In this document: positions 32,301 to 42,198 of the stretch, piece after piece
Layout of the letters: every line of letters starts with the position of its first letter
How positions within the stretch are numbered: the first letter of the stretch is position 1
Assembly: GCF_000003815.2 (NCBI RefSeq)
Contig: NC_049984.1
Span: forward strand, 24,337,263 to 24,401,262
Direction: 5' to 3'
Source of the DNA: Branchiostoma floridae
Taxonomy: Eukaryota > Chordata > Leptocardii > Amphioxiformes > Branchiostomatidae
Length of the DNA stretch: 64,000 bases
The notes under the pieces: model-generated
Told to the model about the DNA's origin: nothing
Seen by the model: only the letters and a program-made list of their open reading frames with translations
The model's database searches: none
Position numbers and translations under genes: made by a program

Positions 32301-34582
32301 TACTAGTTTGTTAGACCAACTCTCTCTGTATCTGTTAACTTCTCTTCAAAAGTTGGGTTTTGCGGTGATACTGTGGTTTCGATTCGATCGGAAGACTAGT
32401 TTACGAGCCCGAAATGACATTTTCGTGAGTAAGACGTCCGGTGTTCTCACGATCATTTTGCGATTTTTAGGGATCGCCGGCAATTTTCAGGAGTCTTACG
32501 ACGGTCGCGGTGCAGCGAAACATGTTCTTAACATAAGCGACAAGTCGCAGGAGATCTCCGAGATCGCAGAGATCGTTACCGAGTCGCAGATCGTGCGTTC
32601 AAATCGTGCGTACCTCGCAAGGGTATCGGTCAATAGTATTGCGTCAATTCAACGATTGAAGACCGATAGGCGAGCACAGACATAGTTATTAATCATCGAA
32701 CGCAAATCGGATGGCGAACGCCCGTTAGTCGGGCGACGTTCGGACGACGTTCACCCGACTTCCGTTTGTTTACAAATATTGAATTTCTGGGAATGTGAGG
32801 GTAATTCTAACATTGTGGCCCCTGTGGCAGTATGTAGGCTGGCTTTGTGACACACTTTCCTTTCTTGTGTCATCTCTATTATGCCCGCGCATTCCATTCA
32901 TTGGTTAAAAAGATTCCGACAACAAAATAAGCAACATTTATTGATCTCTTGCCTTTTTTGAGGAACGTTTTGTGTTCCCTTGTTCGCGTGCAAGAGGTCA
33001 TGGGAGGTTCAATATCATAGATTTATTCACCGTCGATCGCACGAGACTCGCTTATATGTGAGGGGAACAGGTTTTGGGCGAAAAATACGCAAGACCTTCT
33101 TAAGATCTTAAAATCAGACGACCTTCCTGCGATCGCGAAGTACGTCCGAAGATCGTATATAATGTGAGGCGGGTATTAAAGGACATTCGGGTGGAATCTA
33201 AAGAAGAGATGGCATTTCTTAATGTACAAATCAACTGTTTAGGCTGATTTGATTATATGGATGACATCCTCTGGGAACTCCAAACGAAAATAAAACTTTG
33301 GCAATTAACTTGAAAGTTCATCTGTGTTGGTAGAAGTCATTCTTGAAATAGTTGAACTGTAATTTCCAACACCAAAATTGGACTCAAGCAGTGGATTATA
33401 GGTTGCAGGAAGTCTATGGCGCCCACCGTCTCTGTTCAGGGATGGTTGTAGAGCCAGGATGTAGATAGCTTCTTTAATCCCTCTGGCGAAAAAGTCTGAT
33501 TCTGTGTCCAAAATTCCAACTTTGTCTAGTGAAAGTGAATGAACCCGGCGATTCTGTGTGTATATGCTGGGAAACTTCTGAGTTGCTGATTCTATGTGTA
33601 TATGTTGGGAAACCACTGCTTACTGAGTCACGTGTTCCATCTACATAACGTGACGTCACAACAGCAGTGGATTGTTCATTCCTTGACAAAGACTGATGCT
33701 GTGCAGTCGAAAATTTGGGTGAGACCAATTTTGGTGTTGGAAATTACAGTTCAACTATTTCAAGACAAGTTGCTTTCATTGCGAAATCTAAGCGGTCCGG
33801 AAGATGGAATTAAACAAAAGGACAGAACACAGAGAGTACGGTGTACCGAACATTAGATTATGTGGTCTTGATTTTGTAAAGAACACGTAGAATAGGTTTG
33901 GCCTCATTTCTAGAGGCTTGCTCTTGACCTACAAGGGTGCAAAAATATTCCATGGACGATATCTGAACAAGTAACGATATTTTGTATTTCATATATTTCG
34001 TATTCAAGTACCGTAGACAGAGATGTACACATATGAGATTCAAATTATCCAAATTAGGGCTTAATTTGTATATGAGGGAATTCTACAATTCCAGTGTTTT
34101 TCAGGGTAGGACTTTATTTGCATGTAATCAAGGCCAAGTATAAAGCCAACGTGATACGGAGATACTAATTATATGTAAAATGCGGTCCTAATTTGGACAA
34201 TTGGTGCAAAAATGCCATGAATCCTAACAAGGAAGTGATGGGAATTTGATGTAACATGTGTTCACAATTTGGTTAAACGTAATGTCTACGACATTTTGAC
34301 AACATTTAGAAAAAAACTCTGAATATTTCTCAAGAACTCTTGTTATTTCTGTTACTTGTGGCGGAATGGTACTGCCTTGTCTATGCCTGTACATAAATTC
34401 AGTTCACACACAGAACGTATGTGGGGAAGGACAACCTCAAACCAAGAAGGTTACAAAAACGTTTTTTTTTTCAACCTCCTTGCTCAAGCCAACCGTTCGC
34501 ACTTACGCCACATCTTCAGAAAAGACGCTAGAGACACATGTTCCACGTATTTATTCGAATCAACATACAACACAGTCACAGT
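32301..34582. other. Intergenic DNA between cyclophilin copies 1 and 2
   Basis: No gene is recognised. 32330-33180 is rich in CGA/TCG and short palindromes (GTCGGGCGACGTTCG region near 32730) and looks like an old repeat. 33342-33382 and 33730-33771 are inverted copies around GAACTGTAATTTCCAACACC, bounding a ~430-bp insertion into a repeat shared with 23190-23345. An open frame at 32296-32685 has no motif and is not called. Confidence 0.5.
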
Positions 34583-37085
34583 TCACACAGAGAAAGGTTC
34601 GTCCAGCTCTAGTGCCCCGCAGTCCGCGATCACGCACGTTTTCATGGGATGATCGTTCCCGTCCTTTGGGCAGTTCTCGATCATGGTCACCACGTCCATC
34701 CCCTCAAGCACCTTCCCGAACACGACATGTTTACCGCTCAGCCATGGCGTGGGGACGGTGGTGATGAAGAACTGCGAATCGTTGGTGTCCTTACCTGTAG
34801 GGACGTCACAAACGCAGACTTTTTTATTCAAGAAAAAAAAGAAGAAATAAGTACAATAGTACAGATACAAAAAAAACAAAACAAACAATCACGGGTCTTA
34901 GTGGCAAGTGTGCAGATGTTGACACACTGGTAGCACCAAATCCGTAGGTGTTTTTGGCACCTTTAGACAGATTAGCCGTGAGGCTCGGTGGGCGTCATTC
35001 CACCGTCATGGGGGCAGGGGCATGGCGAGTATCGAACTCGGGACCTACTGATTCTGATTCCAACGTTCTAGCAGTTGCGCCACACAGATACAAAATAAAC
35101 TCAAATAACGTGCAAAAACAACAAGCTACATGAAAAAAAAACTGAGACACTGATGAACAAAACAAAATGTCAAGAAATAAAATAGCTATGTTTGAAAAAA
35201 TTCAGGAATCGAAATATTGACCCAACGCAGACTTTATTACAACTGTGTTACAGTGATTTACGGTAAAATGTTTTATTTCAACAAGGCTGATTTTTTAGGG
35301 GCGGTGGCATGCTAACAGATTGGCAGGGCTATGGCAATAAAAATACAAACATTTTCCAAACCAGCCAATGTCTTCATTTGCTGGGATACAGTTGTAAAAT
35401 TTAAAATGCAACAAAACAAATAAAGACCAAGATATTTATATAGAATTTTTCCTTGTAACGTACCTGCATTAGCCATAGCGACTAGTCCAGGTTCTGTGAG
35501 GGACAGAATGAAGTTCTCATCTTGGAAGTGTTTACCATATATGGACCTACCACCTGTGCCATCGCCATTGGTGATGTCACCACCTGGGAATTATGGGTAA
35601 AAAAATCAGTCGAGCGATCGCGATGATGTCACTGTGACGTAGTGGTAGGCAAAATTAGGTGTTTGGCAAAAGATTATTGATTTACACATTAACCACTAAT
35701 TTGATCTGCTAATTTCAATAACGTTATCAATTTTTAATCCAATCTACTGACGTCCTGGTAGGCACCAGCCGTCGAATACCCCGGATATAAACAACAAAAG
35801 CGATCGCTCGAATGAAGTCCAAAAAAGTCACAATATGAAAATTGCTCTCAAAAAGTGGAGTCTAACCATATTTGGGCCAACAGTTCTCTGACATATGAAC
35901 ACTGGATAAGGGCAACGTTATATTTTCCAGCAATGTTCTAGCAGCCCTTCCACTTGTCATGTCATCAGGCCCAACAATATAATTACTAGTATAAGCAAGG
36001 AGCTCCTTGGTATAAGCGCCCAACATCGAGAAGTTGTGGGGCACAGACTGAAACAGAAGCTAACAACAATTTTCACAACATTTTCCTATAGAAACAATCT
36101 TGCTAACATTTTTTTTCACAAAATAGTCCTGAAGAACTACTACTGTAACAAGAGACCTTCAAACTTCACTATGATACCTCTACCTCATCCTCACCTTGGA
36201 TCATGAACTCTTTGATGACCCTATGGAAGGGAGTACCCCTGTAACCAAAACCCTTCTCGTGAGTAGTCAGCTGTTCAAAGTTCGCCACCGTCTTTGGTGT
36301 GATGTCGCCGAACAGCCCTATGATGACACGGCCTGCATTCTCGCCGCCGATGTCGATGTCGAAGTATACTTTCTTGGTAACTAGCCGCTCTGTTCCTAAA
36401 TCCTGGCGGTTAGGAGTTAAACAAGTACAGTCAATAGCGTCACCTGTCTATAGCGATCACTCAAGGGATTCGTGGTAGAATTGTGACACTTGTAATTCTC
36501 CCGTTTCCTGCCAGGGGGGCGTACGTACATGCAGAACAGGTTGGACAGGTTTTCCGTCCCCGGCCCCAAACCGGACTGGACAGCGTTTTCCGAAAACCAC
36601 AAATAAACTCAGAAAATTTGTCACGTTTTTCCACATTTTACACCAAGCCATGCAAGTTGGGACCTTGGCGGTTGTTGTGTTTACAAGAAATACCGACTAT
36701 AAAGTACACGTAACAGGGCCAATACATAATAAATACCTCCATAGGACTCGCACTACGCCACTATGTTGGTGAAAAATCGCTATGAAAGTGACTTTGATTT
36801 ACGTACGTATCTACCCAGATTTCAAACCAACAGAATTTTCACATGGAATATAGACGAAGGTTAAACAGTTCTGACGCGCCACCAAATGCCGTATACGGAT
36901 CTGAGTGCGAAGTGCAGATGTAGCCAATCTGAAAATCGCCGAAAATTTAACTCTTTCCAGTGCTGCCATTTGACTGTGTTCAAAGTTTGATCATTTAACC
37001 AAGGATTTAACAAATCAAAATCGTTGTATAAAAAAGACACAGAAATGGAGAACAGATAGCAAACACGCCCAACACTTACCGCCAT
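34583..37085 (-). CDS. Cyclophilin-type peptidyl-prolyl isomerase, copy 2 (cytosolic, 181 codons)
   Basis: Minus-strand exons: 37080-37085 (ATGGCG), 36195-36402, 35464-35583, 34583-34794 (TGA stop), with sizes 6, 208, 120 and 212 and consistent phase. The protein starts [20 protein letters not shown] with no targeting signal, so it is a cytosolic CypA-like enzyme. The active-site set is complete: catalytic Arg63 in [11 protein letters not shown], Ala109 in MANAG, SQFF, Trp129 and the GKHVVFG loop. The GKDTND stretch resembles cyclophilin B more than A at that loop. It is a tandem duplicate of copy 1, with which it shares introns and promoter. Intron 3 carries a tRNA-derived SINE (34960-35095). 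Confidence 0.88.
34960..35095 (-). mobile_element. tRNA-derived SINE in cyclophilin copy 2 intron 3
   Basis: On the minus strand, an A-box-like TGTGGCGCAACTGCTAGAAC and, about 45 bases on, a B box GGTCCCGAGTTCGATACTC are arranged as in a tRNA. It lacks a foldable acceptor stem, so it is a SINE rather than a tRNA gene. Confidence 0.65.
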
Positions 37086-37360
37086 CTCGCTTATAGGTGG
37101 CACGTCAAGTTGTGAAGCAATCAGCTGTCTAAGTCGGATGCCGAAATTTCATTCATCGGGCGACTGGAAAACTGTGTCTTTTGTGTGACCAAGGACGTTA
37201 TGGATATAACGTCCTTGGTGTGACGGCCATGACCGTTGACATGTGAGGTATTTACTAGACCATATGGAGGCGGAGCTTAGATTAGCAGGTTAGGTAATCC
37301 CTGATTGGTTGGGTAGTGTGAGTGCCCAATCGGCTTACCTGATTGGCTAAGTTTAGACAT
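36471..37360 (-). promoter_or_regulatory. Promoter / first-exon / intron 1 block of cyclophilin copy 2
   Basis: Counterpart of 31469-32300. The upstream part (37290-37350) has several CCAAT boxes in minus orientation, and a GGAGGCGGAG block is near 37267. Unlike its copy, it contains a perfect 14-bp-arm hairpin (37188-37201 and 37206-37219). Confidence 0.6.
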
Positions 37361-38429
37361 TACATTTAGACAAAAATACTGTTTCTACGTTTACCTTCAC
37401 GGAAGGAAACCATGTTGCTTTCCCTCAGTTTTCTTCTCCCTCTTCTTCTCTGGAATTTATTTTATAGGTCAGCTTTGGTTTGGTCCTTATATAGGTCATT
37501 ACAATAATATATGAATGGTAGATAGACCACAGTAGGTAGATGTGAAAGAATGACATGAACGTTATGACAAGAAACATTGTCTGGAGAATTCTTTCAGTTT
37601 TCTCTGAATACTAGTATTAGTATAGTATTTTTTTCACAACTTTTTATGGTAATGATTTCATTGACTGCAAATTGCTAAAAAAAACGGTTTGAGTCATTTA
37701 CACACACAGTTTAAATGCAGTAGAAGTCTTGGTAGCCATTATTAGCCATAATGAAATGACTCAACACAAGTAGTACTCTGCAAAACATGTCTTTGGTGCG
37801 ATTGTCTTTGGGGACCGTTCAAAAGAAATGAACACATCTTGCAATTGCAAGAAAAAGAATTATTTTTGACATCTTTATTGACAAGTTTGTCCTTATAATT
37901 ACATACTTCATCAATTACAAGAGCATGTACCATTTTCTATATCCACTTTTCTGATTTATCTACTAACTGAATTATTTCTTGTCATGATATCTCCAAGTCA
38001 AAATGGGACTATTTTTCTGATGAAAAAAAATTTAGCCAAAGAGTGTTGATGGTTTGCCAGTAGATATGGAAATTATTCATCCTATAAATATGGCCAATTT
38101 CTACTCTTCTATGACTTACATTTGTATTTTGTTACCAAGCAATGTGATATTTCTACTGCCACAAGATGACGATTTGGAAAAAAATGAAAACTTTGCATTG
38201 GTATTGAAATCAGCACCATGATTAACTAAAGATACTCTAAAATATGAGTTCTCTTAAATAAGATACTTGAACTCTAAATAAACATTCTGTTTACTGTCTA
38301 TTTATGTTTCTGTGAATCATTGAAGACCAGAAGTTTCTTAGTTTATCAAATCATTAAGGTACAAGTACAGATACCTAAAGCTAAGTACCTGTATCTAATG
38401 CTAATGCTAATCCTTCGAGACCTTGAGCG
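37361..38429. other. Intergenic DNA upstream of cyclophilin copy 2
   Basis: AT-rich, no gene recognised. 37880-38010 shares short blocks (CATCAATTACA, TTTCTTGTCATGATA, TCTCCAAG) with 23560-23670, so part is a diverged repeat. Confidence 0.5.
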
Positions 38430-38630
38430 AGTCTGGCTTTCATTTTATGGGGGTGGGTGCTGGTTGGCTAATTTCAAAGTTAGCTATGGTTCTCTGATGC
38501 CTTGAAGCAGGACAAAACTCCTTCCATGGCAAACACAGCAAACTCCCTTTCCCGGCATGAAAGAACCTTAGCCAACTTTGAAACTAGCTAACCAGTCCCC
38601 CCTTCCCATAAAATAAAACTTAATGGCAGC
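38430..38630. mobile_element. Foldback MITE
   Basis: Left arm TTTCATTTTATGGGGGTGGG, GGTTGGCTAATTTCAAAGTT, AGCTATGGTTCT is mirrored by AAGAACCTTAGC, AACTTTGAAACTAGCTAACC and CCCTTCCCATAAAATAAAA. About 200 bases, non-coding. Confidence 0.75.
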
Positions 38631-38707
38631 CCTGCTTGAAGTCTGCGAAGGAGGTTACCCTAATGCCATATTTAGATACAAAGCCCTAGGAGCAAGTAAT
38701 AATTTCC

Positions 38708-38904
38708 CCCCAAAATAGTTTCATCAGGTTGGTAGATCAATTGAACAAAGTCTTCTTCGTTACACAACCTTCCTTTAATTCTTCCGTAAACGTTTCAACA
38801 ACCATCTGTCGCCTTCATCAGTACAAAATGACGAAGGCGACAGATGGTCGTTGAAACGTTTATGGAAGAATTAAAAGAAGGTTGTGTAACGAAGAAGACT
38901 TGTT
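38708..38904. mobile_element. Foldback insertion with exact 15-bp target-site duplication
   Basis: CAAGTAATAATTTCC flanks the element at 38693-38707 and 38905-38919. The two halves are long inverted copies around a short ACAAAATG centre (about 38826): GAAGAAGACTTGTTC pairs with GAACAAAGTCTTCTTC, and both halves carry the GATGAAGGCGACAGATGGT / TTGAAACG motif. A CATCAGGTTGGTA block at the left end links it to the repeat at 949-1090. Confidence 0.85.
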
Positions 38905-38939
38905 CAAGTAATAATTTCCGTCCTGTACACAAATACAGT

Positions 38940-41722
38940 TCACACAGGGAACGGTTTCTCCAGCTCTAGTGTGCCGCAGTCCGCGATCACGCACGCTTTC
39001 TTGGGACGGTCGCGCCTGTCCACGGCACTGTTCTCGACCCTGGTCACTACGTCCATTCCCTCCAGAACCTTCCCGAACACGACATGGCGACCGTTGAGCC
39101 ACGGCGTGGGGACGGTTGTAATGAAGAACTGTGAACCATTAGTGTTGGGACCTGTTGTGCAGGGACGTCACAAAAAACAAGTTTGATATAACAGTGATTT
39201 TCTGTAAAATGCTTTCTTTAAAGGTTAAATTTTGGCAATTACAGCTAAGAAAAACATTTCACACACTACCCAATATATATACATATGTTGGCATGAAATT
39301 TAGAACAAGACTGCTGAATTAAAAAGAAAATTCTACAAATCTCAATACAAACCATCATTTTCCTATACAGGCCTTTGTCTATACAATACACTCATAAGGC
39401 CTAATAGCCAATTAAGCCTGTCAGCCAATCAGAGTGTCTTTTAAGGCAAAGCTGATTTCTGATTGGCTGACAGCTAGCTAAAGGTTGGCAAGACTGGTGT
39501 ACAAAAATGGTGACACAAATGTTCTACCACATGTATCTATTTCACTCATCTCACAAGATTCTATGGGAGTTTAAAATAACCAAAATTAATTGTCTAATTT
39601 GCGGAACAATATATGTCAAAACAAATATCAAGTGTACACAATAGGGATGGGTACGTATACTGGTATAAAACTTTTTTTTTCTTGTTGGAAAAAAATGGAC
39701 ATGAAAATATTCAGTGGACTGGATCTCGGAACGATTAGAAAATGAACAGATTATACTGACACTATGGTGGCAGGCATTTACGTGTTTGGAGGCTTATTGG
39801 TACAAGAAAATAGCAATAGAAGAGGAGATTTGACAGTCAGTTTTATAATGTTTCTACAGTCAAACTTGGTCTAACTCTACTTGGCAGTTAGCATTGTATA
39901 TGTGAAGATACTCCATCAAACAGATTCTTTTGCAGCAGACTCCATATGAACCATTATTTTCAGTATTGCCCATTCACAAATCAGGTTCAGGTCCGTACCT
40001 GGACCTGATCCTCTTGACCTGGACCGGACCTGGACCTGAATTTTCTGTACCGATACCCACAACTAGTATGTAACATAAGGAAATACTTTGTAACGTACCT
40101 GCATTAGCCATACTGAGTAGGCCAGGTTCTGTGTGGGACAGCATGAAGTTCTCATCTGGGAACTTGTTACCATATATGGACTTCCCACCTGTCCCGTCAC
40201 CTCTGGTGAAGTCACCACCTGGGGATCATGGGTAAAAAAAAATTTGACTTCCATATTTGGTCAAGGACAGTACATGTGCTAAATGTGCAATTGTAACATC
40301 TCATGTAGTTTACAATGTCAAAACATTGCTGTCAGAAAGCACAGTCTTTTGTATTTTGGTCAAAAATTCTTTGGATGGTTGTACGGTAGTTAAAAAATGT
40401 CAACACTGGGACTTTCAATAGATCAAGCATTTAGCAAGCTCAATAAGCCCCCAGCAGTAATACAGGCTTGGACTCTGAATAAAAGGAGCTTGCTGGCTAC
40501 AAATATCAACATGGTTCTAGCCAGGATTTTATTTTTGCGTAATGCCAAGTAAGGGCAAAGTGACCAATTATGGGGGTGGTGTGGAAGGGGGATCTTGGCC
40601 CTTAATAAAATAAAAAAGCTGGCATTGTGAGGGTACCTCCGATAACATCCCATGTAATTGGAAGGATTTTAACTTTTTTTTTTAGTCAGTTTGGAGTGGC
40701 ATATCATCATTTTTCATATTTGATTGACATTTGTGGTCCTCATTTTAGCGTGGTGGCCGCAAATTATAGCGTATTAGCCCTAAAAATGCACTAGCTAGAA
40801 CCCTGTATTAACACAATATTTTCTAAAAAAAACAAAACAACTTGTCAATATTTCTTATCAGAATAGTCCACAACAAGCAAGAGACCTTCACACTCAAGTG
40901 TGATACCTCCTCTTAACCTCACCTTGGATCATGAACTTTTTGATGACTCTATGGAAGGCGCTGCCCTTGTAACCAAAGCCCTTCTCGTGAGTTGTAAGCT
41001 GCTCGAAGTTCGCCGCCGTCTTTGGTGTGATGTCGCCAAACAGCCCCATGACGACACGGCCTGCCTTCTCTCCGCCGATCTCGATGTCGAAGTAGACTTT
41101 CTTGGTAACTAGCCGCTCTGTCCCTGCAGCCTGGGGTGGGGAAGCAAACAATTACTGTTTATTAGTGATGCACAACTTGCAGTGGTTTATTGTTTATTCA
41201 AATTATTGTTTATCAATAAGCCCTTTCACATAGATCAGGACGCATGCAAGGTGACAGGAATTCTAGGTAATACGACAAAGGGTAAGGCAGTGGAATTGAA
41301 AACAAAACCCGTCTGGACATTGTTAGGCAAATCAAAACTATATGGTCAAGACAAGGGCTGTTTACAATTTCGGGGACTTACCGTTACCCATAATGTGATA
41401 ATCACATCAATTTGACATATCTGACCTCTGTTGAAAGGCTTATACGCTATATTCATGGGTATTTTCGTGGGGCAAAGTATGAGAGCTGGGAACGCTAAAC
41501 TTTCATCAATTCATAAAATGATATTTTCAAATGCCCCCCTCCCTCTTGCACGTGGATTATGATCTACTGCATGCTGTCTCGTTGGATACGTGAACAATTC
41601 ACTTATTTTACGCTCCGAAGACATGTGATTGTTACCTGCAGTGTAAAGAAGGCCACGCCAGTCTGGCAGGCCAGTCTTGTGGGGGAGAAGACGGTGGAAA
41701 ACTGACGCAGTACCGCTGCCAT
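38940..41722 (-). CDS. Cyclophilin-type peptidyl-prolyl isomerase, mitochondrial form (208 codons)
   Basis: Minus-strand exons: 41636-41722, 40923-41130, 40099-40218, 38940-39151 (TGA stop), sizes 87, 208, 120 and 212 with consistent phase. The first exon encodes [20 protein letters not shown] and nine more residues: no acidic residues, Arg/Ser/Thr-rich, the expected shape of a mitochondrial presequence, so this is the cyclophilin D / PPIF-like member. The catalytic set is complete (Arg90 in [11 protein letters not shown], Ala136 in [14 protein letters not shown] as in CypA, Trp156, GRHVVFG). It is in tandem with two cytosolic-type copies and head to head with the SGNH-SAMD9-like gene. The organellar location is inferred from composition only. 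Confidence 0.9.
39640..40060. mobile_element. Probable MITE in mitochondrial cyclophilin intron 3
   Basis: Begins near GGGATGGGTACGTATAC and ends GTACCGATACCCAC. An internal GGACCTGGACC-type array sits near the right end. A related GGTCCGGACTT/GGACCTGAACC block is at 46435-46500. The boundaries are approximate. Confidence 0.5.
41231..41430. mobile_element. Diverged MITE (GGGTAATATGTCA family)
   Basis: GCATGC...GTGACAGGAATTCTAGGTAA on the left and TTTGACATATCTGACCTC near the right resemble the ends of 24656-24853. It is in intron 1 of the mitochondrial cyclophilin. Confidence 0.45.
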
Positions 41723-42048
41723 GCTTTCACGTGTTGTGATGACCTCTGAGGATGTCAGCTGTCGCAACTAGGGCTGCAGTTTTTCTTAGTATCGCCAGAT
41801 GCCGCTGAAGTACAGATAGAAGTAAATGGGTCGTTCCAAAAAGAAATATAACTAGATTTAGGATTTTTCTTTTTAAACGGCGGTACGGGATAGTCAAAAT
41901 TTGAATGTTTTGATAACAAAATTAAGAAAACATAGATTTGGACTCTACTACGCTTCTTTTTATTAGTTACTTTAAAAACATTTAACACCCCTCCATATTT
42001 ATTTGTTTGGAACGGACCAAACGCAAAGGCTTGTGGGAGATTGAGAAA
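41723..42048. promoter_or_regulatory. Divergent promoter region
   Basis: About 326 bases separate the ATG of the mitochondrial cyclophilin (minus) from the proposed ATG of the SGNH-SAMD9-like gene (plus), an arrangement typical of a shared bidirectional promoter. No TATA box or CpG-dense core is obvious; a CTTGTGGGAGA motif lies just before the right-hand ATG. The arrangement depends on the tentative exon 1 call. Confidence 0.4.
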
Positions 42049-42198
42049 ATGGAAGGTAGCGGTAGTTTCGGAAGGTTGTTTTTAGTTTCGGATCATTCAG
42101 TTTCTCACACTCTTTGCTCACATTTTGGCCACTCTACTTACGGCCAAAACCTTCCCTCGGCCCCAGAGGTTCACCAAATTACGCTAGGAAAAGGAACG
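42049..42198 (+). CDS. Candidate first coding exon of the SGNH-SAMD9-like gene
   Basis: ATG at 42049 (MEGSGSFGRLFLVSDHSVSH) with an open frame to a strong donor (GGAACG then GTAAGTGC) in phase 0. There is no domain match. The next candidate exon needs an incoming phase of 1, so at least one border is wrong or an exon is missing. The position facing the cyclophilin promoter favours a transcription start here. Confidence 0.4.

Noticed and set aside
32296-32685. Plus-strand open frame of 129 codons
   Set aside because: In an old repeat rich in CGA and short palindromes; starts in sequence shared with other repeats and has no domain.
34960-35095. A functional tRNA gene on the minus strand
   Set aside because: A- and B-box-like sequences are present but the acceptor stem does not pair; it is better explained as a tRNA-derived SINE.
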